64,000 bases of DNA from Knoxdaviesia capensis. Lineage: Eukaryota > Ascomycota > Sordariomycetes > Microascales > Gondwanamycetaceae. Numbering within the stretch: the stretch's first letter is position 1; the number at the start of each line of letters is the position of its first letter. Position numbers and translations under genes: made by a program. Shown in pieces: positions 22,454-32,804 of the stretch. The notes below the pieces were generated by a model. It saw only the letters and a list, made by a program, of their open reading frames with translations. It had not been told where the DNA came from and made no database searches. Where the stretch lies: positions 1,363,825-1,427,824 of the forward strand of contig LNGK01000010.1 of NCBI GenBank assembly GCA_001510575.1. The letters are read 5' to 3'.

Positions 22454-24100
22454 CACAGAGACAAGTCGAGGCGAGAGGGAAAAAAAGAGGACGATGAGGA
22501 GTTGGGATCCGAGTCGCACGACAATCAGGGACCGCAGGACGGAAGACCGGGCGAAGCGGGATCGAAAAGGACGGGTGTCGGAAAGAGTGAAGTTGTTGTC
22601 GACAAAGGGGATTTCGAGTTTGCAGACTTCGGATGGAGAGGGTTCGTCGGCGGGAAGGAAATCAAGAACGAATCGGCGAAGGATGAGCGTTGATCACGGA
22701 CGGACGGCCAGATGTTTTTTGATGTGTTGTGGCAAAGGACTGCCTGAGGGAAGAGTTGTGGGAGGAAGGAAAAAAAGGTTGGAAGAGGATTGGGGGAAGA
22801 GGAAGAGGAAGAGGAAAAGAGAAAAGAAAAAACACAGGTGCAGTAAAGCTGAAGCTATACTTGGATTTGAAGGCCCCCAAATTTTCAACAAACAGGGGGA
22901 AAAATCTCAGGGTATCAAGAAAGGGAGAGGAGGGGAGCGAAATGCCAAACACAAACAGAGCAAATGCCTAGAATATAGCAGATCAGATATCAGAGCAAGT
23001 TAGATGGGATCATAACACAGAAAGCAAAAATATCAGAATCAGGAGATAAAACAACTAATCCTACCTAGAACGAGTTTAATAGAGCAAAAAGACAACGGGG
23101 GGATCAAAATGATGGTGATAGTTGAAGGGAAAAAAGAGCAGGGAAATAAATGTGTGGATCAAAAAGTAAGGCTACGAAAAAAAAAGTGAAGCAGAAGTCA
23201 CTCTAGGAAGGAGCAAAACAGGCATATAATTTCACTTTGTTCCACGTTCCTGCCTGACATTAAAGCATAAAGTGACACACGCCGATGTAGCCAGCTGCTG
23301 ACAAGTGTTAATTTGGTCCCTGCAGCACTTTAACTTTAGGGTTATTTGGTGTATAACCCTAATTCTGCAGCCCTATCTCCAGTATCAGATCTGATTTCGC
23401 CATATGTGATTCATATAATGAAAAAGCATATGGACAGACATGAGTATGCCACTAGGCAGCAAGCCACTCTTCTATTCTTTTACGCACAAACACAGAAACA
23501 TATAAGCTCAGCTAGGACTAAGCCAAAGAGCTCAACTATGCTATAGGTAAGCAAGGTTAACCTTTCTTTATGAGACACGAGGAGCACATATATAAAGAGG
23601 GAAAGAGTCAGAGCAAGACCAAAGAACACACACAGGCCAGCAATCTATCAAAGCATGAGAAACGAAGCAATAAGAACCATTAAAGTAGTGAGTGCCTAAA
23701 GAAGTTCATTCAAAGCAGCGCTCCTCCCATCCCAGTACGTTTTGCAATATTTACTTGCAACCTAGAGCAATACAAAAAAGACAACTAAACCCCAAAAAGA
23801 CAGAAAGAAGAGAAAAAAAAGAAAAAAAAAGAAAGAAAGGAAACTAATCCCTAAAAAAGAGAGAAAAGAAAGAACGAGAAGAGGGGGACATATCCGCCGC
23901 TCTCTTTCTCTCTCTCTCTCGGTTATGCAAACTTTGGAACAAGAAGAAGATAGACAACATAATAAAAATGTGATAGGTCAAGGAAACAAAAAAGATGTGT
24001 GTGACACCACACCCAATGATGAATGCTAAGCAAGAAAAACGAAAAGAAGAAGAAAAAGCCACCCCTGAACGGTCCGTCCCAGCCCTAAAAAAAAGAAGAA
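22454..24100. promoter_or_regulatory. DUF2433 gene promoter and 3' flank of ZDS; perfect telobox inverted repeat
   Basis: 1.6 kb. The left part (22454-22960) is CT-rich on the minus strand and is probably the untranslated leader of the DUF2433 gene. A perfect 10-base inverted repeat of TTAGGGTTAT occupies 23336-23345 and 23353-23362 with a 7-base spacer. A TATATAAAG site lies at 23589-23597. The right end is poly-purine on the plus strand and borders the ZDS stop codon. Confidence 0.45.
23336..23362. repeat. Perfect inverted repeat of telomere-like TTAGGGTTAT
   Basis: Left arm TTAGGGTTAT (23336-23345), spacer TTGGTGT, right arm ATAACCCTAA (23353-23362). Each arm contains the TTAGGG core recognised in many fungi by Tbf1-type Myb proteins. 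It lies about 880 bases upstream of the DUF2433 start codon. Confidence 0.8.
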
Positions 24101-27100
24101 TCACCACATGTCATCCCGGGCCGTGCCATGTCGGCCACCATCCCCATTCTGCCCGCCATACGCATAGTACTCTTTGCCAACTGGTTGGCTGCCACCGCTA
24201 CCGCCGGTACTACCGTACGCGTCAACGCCCCCCGAGTAGGCCTCGCCGGGCCGTCCGTTTGCGGTGTGGTGGTCACTGCCGTCGTCATGTCCGCCGTGCT
24301 CGTAGTCGTAGATTTGCGCATCATCAACATAGTCCACGGTTTCCGCTGCCCCAACATTGCCATAGTCACTGCCACTCTGTTCATACCATTCATGTTAGTA
24401 ACAAACCACAAGACTAAACGAGGAGAAACGGGGAACCTATGGAGGTCAACTAACCCTATGGTATTCAAACGTGTATCGGTCAATGCTGTCCTGCTCATCA
24501 TGCTGCTGCGGATCGGCCATGTACTGTTGCTGCTGCTGTTGTTGCTGCTGCTGCTGCTGCAACTGCTGCTGCTCCTGCTCTTTCCGGCGGCGCTCCTCCT
24601 CCAGCCGCTTCTGTTGCGGCGAAAGCGGCACCTGCATCTGCGGGTGCATGGCGTGCACAATGGCTAGATAGTTATACATGAAGTTGCTAAGAAGCACTTG
24701 GCTGTGCAATGGCCGCCGCGGGTTGGCAAGCTTGATGTGGGCCATACGGTAGATCGCACGCTCTTCGATGAGCGGGAAGCGCGTCCAGGGGTAGTCAATA
24801 TCAGGTCGCAACGCTCGGAACTGCGGCTCGTCCGACACCCGTAGGTGCGAGTTCTTCTTGCCGCTACCGCCGCTGCTCTCCTTGTCCGACTTCTTCTTGC
24901 CACCGCCGAACAGCGAGGAGAATATGCTTGTGTCCTTCTCCTTCTTCGAGTCAGACTTGCGCGACTCCTTTTTGCGGTCCTCTTCGACCTTGTTTTCCGG
25001 GCTGTCGCGGTCTAGCATAAGGCTCTCGCGTCCCTTGACCGAGGCCGTATCGATGGACGCCTGGAGCACGTCGAGTCTAGCGCCGTCTTGCGGGCGTTCC
25101 TGGTGCTTCGCTTTGGCCTTCTTCGATTCGTCGTCCTTCTTCTTCTTGTCCTTGTCCTCGCTGTTACCGGCGCTCTTGAACCACTTCCAGCTTGTCGACT
25201 TGGTGGATGATATACTGGCGGTATCGTCATCGCGGTCCTTGCGGCCCTTCTTGTCCGCTTTCCGGTCTTCGGGGAGTGCGGTGGGGATAAATGTCAGGGA
25301 ATCAGTTCGCGAGGCACCACTGCCAGGAAGCATGGCTGGATGAGCTGCCATATCGTTGACGGTCTGGCCAGACTGTGGTTGGTGTTGTTGTTGCTGCTGT
25401 TGCTGTTGTCTAGAAGATGAATCCCCTCTCTTTCGGCCCTTGCTCGTAGATTCGTCCCAAGTAGAAAAATCGGGTTGCGGCTGGATATTCTGGGCGACAT
25501 TTTGCTGCTGTTGTTGTTGTTGTTGTTTTGACGATTTCGGGCCGTTTGTTTGAGATGAGGATCGCGAAGGGAAGGACTGCGCGTGTTGAGATAAGGTTTC
25601 TTCAAGCATGGTCGAAGGCGGGGTCTCGACAATCTGGGGGATAGGCTGAGATTCCTTCAGGGGCTCACGTGCCTTTCGTGACTCTGAGGTTGACTTGCTG
25701 GCGGAGCTAGTAGCTGCTCGGGCAGGAGTCGCATTCAGAGAATCGCTGGCACTAGCTGCATTTCCTTCGTCGCCACCGGTGAACTTTTGTTGGCGGCGGA
25801 CTGATCTTGACGGTATCGAGTAGCTATCGGCAAGTGAGATAGGTTCGGACTGTACACGGTTGAGTTGGCCTGCCGGCTCTTCAATGGCCGGGATGGGAGG
25901 GATTCCGCTGGCGGCTGCCGCTGCTTCAGCACTTCTTGCCGCCGCTGCAGCACGTTTGGCGAACGGCAGTCTCTCGCCTCGCAAACTGCCGCCTTTCCGG
26001 TAGGTGGTTCGCGTGGATCGGCGCAGGCCCATTCCAGGAGCAACAGGAACAATGATATCATCGGCATCGGACGAGCTTCCCGGGCGGTTGGGGTCGTGGG
26101 CAAGCTTCTGAGCGGCCAGGGCCGGGTCTCTGGCAATATCTTCTAAGCTCATCTCGGATGCGGAGCTTTGCGAGCGGGTCCGTTCCAGGGAGTCGTTGTC
26201 GTCCACGGGGCTAGTCGATCCGGGACCGTCAACTTGCCTTGATAGCAAAGATTTTCTGCGATTTAGACCTCCGGGATCTGCGCTAGTGGGACTCAGGCTA
26301 CCGTTTGACATGGAAGAAGACACAAAAGATTCGCCAGATCTTCTCTTTATTGATTGCACCCGGGTTTCTAAGAAGCTTTTGAACTCTTTGGGGGCTAATT
26401 CCGGATGTACCCGGGCAGGCACCCACAAGAGTTTAGAAACGTCAGAGTCATCGTCAGTGCCTTTGGGAGAGAGGGGGGCCATAGACATCAGAGACATGCT
26501 GGAATATGGTAGCATGTCGGGGTCGGCAGAGTTTCCGACATCCATAGACATTCGACGCAGCGCCTGGAGGTTGCTCAGCTCTTGAGCAATATCACTCGGG
26601 TCGTCCATGCTCAGGGAATCTTCTTGGACCTCCTTGAGCGACAGGCCGGTGGGAGAATGTGAGTGTGAGTGCGGGGAGGACGGGTCGAATGGGGATGTTG
26701 GAGATCGAGTGGATTGAGAAGTGGGGGCAATGATGATTTTGGCAGGAGAGGTGTGAGTCTTCCGCAGCGGGTTCGACGGTAGGGGAGCAATATCCGAGGC
26801 GGCACCCTCCGAAATGGAGCGAGCCAAGGACGGACGAGAATCGTCGGATGTGGAGGATGGTGTGGTGGCGGAGAAGCCTCGCCCTCTGTGCTTCAACGTG
26901 TCGTCGCCGCCGTAAGGAGAAGAAAGGAAGCTGAGCGGGCGTTCGGAGCGATCCAAGGAGCGCTCTGGAGAAGAGGAGAAGTCGTCATCGTCGCCGTAGA
27001 GAGTGCCGATGGCCTCGGTAACGTGGTGGCTAGGGTCAGATATCGACAGTTGGCTCGCGTGGCCTCGTTGGCCTCTCCGGCTCGCAAAGCTCCCACCAAC

Positions 27101-27566
27101 ATCGGCGCGGGGACGAGATGAGGTCTGAATGTGAAAAGTTGGTCAGCATAATTGAGGGCGATTAACTTCTCCGGAAGATGGTTCATAAAAACAGCAAGTA
27201 GTAGTGATATATTCGTCTAGCCACGTTATAGGGCGTAGCCGTGTGATTTCAGGAATCTGAACAATTCGGGGGTGTCACGACTCGAGGCCACCTCCTCCAG
27301 GCGGTGAGCTTGGCATCGGTGATAAGCAGTGGGACCTGAAATACTAAACCACGATGACAGGGGACCACGGACACGGACAGATGGTTCAAAACAAGCTTCA
27401 TGTTGTACACCGGCCCAGTAGAGAGCACAGAACGCTATTTGACTTCAAATAGGGGCGCGAGCACACACGCAGACACGCGCGCGCGCACCGACGGTAGTAT
27501 CCATAGGAACAACTGGGGAAAGGAAAACGTTCAAAGACAGCACAGCAAGGTGAGGCTTACCATCAT
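24101..27566 (-). CDS. ZDS1/ZDS2 homologue (cell polarity, PP2A-Cdc55 regulator)
   Basis: Three exons: 27566-27561 (ATG ATG), 27124-24455 and 24376-24101, 983 residues. The N-terminal region has the fungal Zds motifs SISDPSHHVTEAIG (about residues 24-37) and LLWVPARVHPELAPKEFKSFL. A long Ser/Pro/Gln-rich disordered middle contains several poly-Gln runs and phospho-type S/T-P sites. The Zds_C domain follows (DEPQFRALRPDIDYPWTRFPLIEERAIYRMAHIKLANPRRPLHSQVLLSNFMYNYL in shortened form, starting about residue 745), then a poly-Gln tract and a Gly/Tyr-rich tail. In yeast Zds proteins bind the Cdc55 subunit of PP2A and control mitotic exit, polarity and mRNA export. The last intron uses a GTTAGT donor. 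The two-codon first exon is inferred from a GTAAGC donor and frame; a TTG at 26956 is internal, not the start. Confidence 0.85.
24523..24590 (-). repeat. CAG/CAA repeat encoding poly-glutamine in ZDS
   Basis: Imperfect trinucleotide repeat (CTG/TTG on the plus strand) near the 3' end of the main ZDS exon. It codes for a run of more than ten glutamines after the Zds_C domain; two further poly-Gln tracts are coded at about 25390-25420 and 25500-25530. Length polymorphism between strains is likely. Confidence 0.75.
27125..27560 (-). other. Long first intron of the ZDS gene
   Basis: Starts GTAAGC directly after the two-codon exon ATGATG and ends CATTCAG before ACCTCATCT. At 436 bases it is far longer than the 78-base intron at the other end of the gene. 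It contains an alternating CA/CG tract (about 27463-27486). Confidence 0.5.
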
Positions 27567-29252
27567 CTAGGTAGGGTAGATGGGTGTGAGAGCGGCCGAG
27601 AAGGCTGCTATCTCCCCTTGGCGAAATCCCTAGACGTGAAGCAAAAATGAAATAATATCCAGGCGAAGTGGTGATCGATCTACCATGAGGTTCTCAGTTG
27701 CATATGCCGGCTTGGAGGAAAAAAGGGGAGACACCGGGGATACTGGGTGATGAGAAAAACGCCAGCCTTAAGCAGGGAGGCAACCAAGAGAGAGAGGAGG
27801 AAAGGATGAGAAGAAAGTTTCGGGGAGCAAATGAGAAAGAGTATTGATATTGAATCACGCAAATATTAAAGAATTATGAGAAGATTGGACACGGAACACA
27901 GAGTGGGACGCAGTCAACGACAGTCGGTGGAGGGGAGATCGGACCGCGAACGAAGGAAATGGAGAGCGACGGGCAATTGAGGCAAGGTCGAACGACAGCG
28001 ATCGGGGGGTTGGAAAGAAAGGTTATGATATCGACAAAATCATTCGAGAGGTATCGAAGAGCAACGAACGAGGGCACGAGCCGATGTTTCGATCACAAGA
28101 GAGTAGATCCCAGTTGAAGCAAGATATCTGCGAGATTAGAGATTTTTGGGTGTTTATCTCCTGTCGGTACCCGGGAAAATGGGCAGGGATCAGCGAACGG
28201 ATGGAGAGGTATGAACGACGGGAATTGTCGAGGCGGTGGAAGCCTAGCGAGAAGGATATCGAGCAGTTGTGGCCGTGAGATTTGGGGAAGGGGGAGAGAG
28301 AGAACCGCAGGCAGCGAGGTTGGGCGATCGGGGTCAGAAGACAGCGCGAAGAGGTCGGAAGTCGAGGGAGCGAAGTTGGGGACAAAGGAAAACAAGTGAG
28401 AGGAATGTCGAGCAGAAGGCGAAGAGCAGCAAAAAAAAAGGAGGAAAAAAAACCTTTCTGTGCGAGAGAGAAAAGCGGTCGGGCGGATGGGAGACAAAGA
28501 CGGGGCGGTTTGGAGCGGAACTTGGGTAGTGGCCGTTAAGTACAGTGGACTACTGTGTCGTTCCTGGTTTAGACTCGAAGCAGTAAAGAGAACGAAGCGG
28601 GAGAGAGAGAGAGACAGAGAGAGAGACAGAGAGAGCAAGGAAGACTTTTTTTGAGTCTGAGAGAGCGTGTGAAGATTAGAAGTGGAGGAGGGGGCAAAAA
28701 ATAAAAGCGCCCGGTCCCGAACAAATGATACAGTCAAGAGAAGATAAACGAGAAGTATGGGAAAAGATACTTTGAACAATGTCGAGCATCAGGTTAACAT
28801 TATCAAGAGTACAAAGCGGTCAAGGGGGGGTGGAGGAAAAGGAAGAGGAGAAAAATATGGAGGGAGAAGAACAAGTCCTAACGTTTATTGTTGTTTAGAA
28901 CAGGGAAGTTGAAGGTGGGAGAAAATGAAGGGGTGGAAGCGGAAGGGGGAGAAAATGAAAGAGGTTGAAAACGATTGAAGTCACGGGTGTTGGATTTTTT
29001 TATTTTTATTTCTTCTTTAATTTTGGGGGTCCGTGTGGGAGAAACAGAAAGTGTTGAAGGCGGCTTGGAAGGTGCGATATTCACTTATGCAATGGAATAT
29101 GCAAGTAAAAGAAGAGCAGGCCTGATTGGAGAGACGAAAGGGGAGAAGTCATAAGCAGCACGGATGGATTGGTCTCGTTAAGTGCATTCTGCATCTGGCT
29201 ATCGATGGGGAAGTCTCGATCCTGTGCCGATGGGAAGGAAAACCGGATACAA

Positions 29253-29284
29253 CGATGAGCGATGAGCGATGAGCGATGAGCGAG
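29253..29284. repeat. Tandem heptamer CGATGAG, four copies
   Basis: Four perfect CGATGAG units in a row followed by a partial CGAG. No function suggested. Confidence 0.85.
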
Positions 29285-31143
29285 CGTGCCGGTGTATGGA
29301 TATTAAGGGTCTCCTCTTCTCGTCGACTTTATGCTTCCAGACGACTTTAGGTGTCCTGGGTAAGTCAAGGACCAGCCACAAGGAAAAGGCGTCAAGTTCA
29401 TCGCGTGTGTCTTTCCCTGTAATTCTTCATTTTTATTTCGCTTTTCCCCCTTAACCAGTCGGCTTGATCCGAAAGGAGGGACAACGTCCAACCCCGATAA
29501 TTTGGGTCCGAGTACCGGCACACAAGAGACTTCAGGCATGCAACAGGTCTCTGGCTGACATTGGAAAGGCCGGCCTAGACAAGAGAGGTCGGGGGAATGA
29601 GGCAAGACACAGGAATCTGGAGTGGGTGGAATGGAATGCTGGAAGCCAGGCCGGGCCTAGAAGGAGAAGAAGATCCGGAGATTGACACAAGTGCCGTACT
29701 GACAGGTCGCCTCTCGGTGCTCTCTGGAGGTACCTGTGCTAACGGAGTAAGAGAGAGTCCAGCATATCCAGGGAGAGGGACCCGGACATTATGGCAACAG
29801 TGGATGGCCACAGCTTATGATGAGCGCTTCATTTCAGCGCAGGTTATTGCATTCAATGCACAGTGAACCTGGGACGGCCACGCCGATTGCTTGATTTCAA
29901 TGGGGATTTCCCGACAGCCCCCTCCCCTCTCCGCAGAAAAGAAAATCGACCTTATACATGCTATATGCCTTATGCATATGCCCTCCTTGGCCGTGACTGT
30001 GTTATGTTCGTACAAATCTGGCCCCTTTCCTTCACATGTGCTGGTAATACAAAGATGGGTCAACACTGGACTTTAAAACACCAACAACATGAAGGCAAAG
30101 GACGCATTTCTAGAGTTAGAATGCTGTCAAGTCAAACATGCAGATAAGAGGATGTTAAATGTGTTCCCCTGAACGAGAAGAGGAGAGGAACGACTCCCAC
30201 ACCCAGTAAGGGAGACGCAATGGGCTCCAAACTCGACTTCAAACCAAAGCTTCTGATACAGTAATGCTGTAAAGAACAAGGGAAGCCAGACTGGTCGATA
30301 TGCGTACTAGGGGGAAGGACGTAGCAAATAACGACAGCACACGCAAAACAGCGCTAGAAAGACAGGATAGGGTGTAGTGTTCTCTCCCAGTACTTGGAGT
30401 GGTGGGTGCAGTTCTGGGTCATACACCCGTCAAGCATCGCCATCGACTGACGCAGCATGTAATCGACCGAAGATGCAGTCCGGCCAAAACTTGGGACGAA
30501 GAGAGCCGCCGCAAAGGATTTCAAACGGGTTGTTCATCAACGGATCCAAGCATGGCGAAGTATCGAGTACACGCCTGGCCACTGCTCCACAAACTCCCGT
30601 GCCCGCCAAATCAGCAGAGAGAAACAAGTACCCGGTACCTGTCTCTCTCTCACGCGCTCGCCCACACAGACCCAAGCAAACGTCCCATCGCCCTAAAAGC
30701 AACCGAAATTACAGCCCGCGAAGACATTGGTCAATAGTGCAAAGCTACTGGCTCCGGGGGCCAAAGAATGACCGCTTCCTTTTTGTTCCCCTTGCGCTAA
30801 GGGACGCGCAGTTTTGGTGCTCTGGTGGTTTATGAGAGGTTTCTTGTGTATAGTGGCTGCATATCGCCGATTAGGTCCATCGGGGTTCGCTCTAAACTCA
30901 GGGGAGGAAGAAACAAAAAAAAAAAAAAAACCGCAACAGCCGCTGGACGGGAAACCAAGACCACACACATCTTGTTCCCCTATTTTTTCGATCGATTTGA
31001 TTAATGAAGAATGAAGGAGAGGACTTTGGGTGCTTATGTCACAGGCCCAGCCAACGACCGCAGGGAATTACCACAAGGCGACGCACCGCCGAGACGTCTT
31101 GCTCAGCGCTTAAAAACGGGTGAGTGTGGCACGGGTCGAGGGA

Positions 31144-31171
31144 GACACACACACACACACACACACACACA
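31144..31171. repeat. (CA)14 microsatellite
   Basis: Uninterrupted AC dinucleotides. Similar shorter CA/GT tracts occur at 48236-48252, 42801-42815 and 49987-50006. Confidence 0.9.
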
Positions 31172-32673
31172 GGGACACACGACACTCCAGAAAGGCGAAG
31201 AAATACAATGCATCTTATTGTTGTCGCCCGCCCGTGTGTAGGGATCGAGCTCGTGTGTCTTTCGCCAGCCGGGTTGACACACACAGCAAAACACTTCGCA
31301 AGTTCGTAGGGCGGCCCAGTAGGATTCGACGGGCCGGCAAAGGGGGGGGGACAGAAAGACAAGGACAGACTCAGTGAAGGGAAGAGAGGAGAGGGGCCCA
31401 CCAGATCGCAAAGACGGCACAGGGAAAGAGGCGGAGACAGAAGAGAAGCCCCTTCAGCACAGAGTCATGATCGCGGATTGCCTGCAGGACAGACACGGCG
31501 GCAGCCCTTTGCTTCTGCGACTCGTCCGATCCTGTTATGGATGGAGTAGAGTGTATAAGTACACATGTCCCTCGTGTACAACCCTAAAGACTCCATGTGC
31601 ACTGTTCTCGCCGTGCCTGCATATGTCTGCATCCTCCGCCTGCACGCTTGCATATCCAACCATTCCTGCATATGCCCGATGCCACGATGGGACCAGCACT
31701 TGACTGCTCAGTTCCTCAGTTCCTGGAGTGCTGGACACACACACACCGGCCCAAACTTGCATGCGGACTTGCTACGAGTGTTACCCATAGTGTAGCATCT
31801 CCTCCTCACTTCATTTCGCCTACATACACTCAAGGTCCTCGGTGCCGGTCATTCGCTGCACTGAGGACAGTACAGGACAGTTGGATGAAGAACAAAGAGA
31901 ACCCCACCCCTTTCAATCAACTCTTTTTTCCCTCAGGGGCAAAAAAACCCAGGGCCCCATATCCTCCCCCCTAGTCCAACAGAGCCCACCCGCGCCAACT
32001 GTCCCCCTCCTCTGAAAGATGCTCGATGCAGCGTGATATCTCGTGGATAGCCTTGAGAGTAGGGGTGGTTCATGTTTGTCCTGCCTTGAAGAGAGCATCA
32101 TCCCTCGACGCTCTTTGTACTTGTGTTCTATCCTTAGCACTTGTGTCTCTCTGACACTGTTGCTATAGATGGTTCACTCGCTGGGAAGAGTTACCGCTAC
32201 TCTCCTCAGCTTGAGGATCGAGACCACCCTGGAAAAAAAAACCTTGTCGTCAGGTACAGAGGCGACATCCTCGCCTATTTTGTGGGCTTGAAAGGGGTGA
32301 TGGCGCCTTTTTGGCTCTTTCTTTTTCGCCTTCCTCCTTCAACGCGGTATTTCATGGAGCACAACCCAACAGAAAACCACTCGTTCATCTCCACTCAAGA
32401 GCGCCATCGCCCTCTTGACGCAAGTGAAGGGTTAGGGTTGTCCATTCTGAGGGTTGTGGGTGGCGCGGAGAACAAGTGTTCCAGTCGATTGTTGGGGATG
32501 TAGTACAGCCAATACAAGCCGTACACGTCGTAAAGTATTTCTTCATCGACCAGAGGCTTTTATCTGCGCCGTACTCTTACTTAGGTACCAGGTACAGGTA
32601 GACAGCAATGCATTACATTCATCCGTAGAAAACTCTCGAATATCAATTTACACGTACCAGTGGGTAGTGACCA

Positions 32674-32690
32674 ACCCTAAGCATTAGGGT
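32674..32690. repeat. Telobox inverted repeat ACCCTAA-GCA-TTAGGGT
   Basis: Perfect 7-base arms around a 3-base spacer, 115 bases beyond the stop codon of the PUA-like gene. Second such palindrome in the window. Confidence 0.8.
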
Positions 32691-32804
32691 AAGAGAAGCG
32701 CCTACCGTCAAACACTATCGTCAAAGGGCAATCTCACAGGACACTTAGAGCAAATGCACCATACACGATATAACCACTCCTCCCTTCCCCCGAAAAGTAA
32801 CCCC

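Larger units (their letters stand above)
27567..32804. other. 5.2-kb spacer, no supported gene
   Basis: The left 1.2 kb is CT/GA-rich and is probably the ZDS promoter and leader. The rest has only short frames without domains or codon bias. Repeats seen: four tandem CGATGAG units (29253-29280), a (CA)14 tract (31144-31171), and a telobox inverted repeat near the right end (32674-32690). No tRNA B-box with a closable T-arm was found. A lncRNA or fast-evolving small gene cannot be excluded. Confidence 0.5.
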
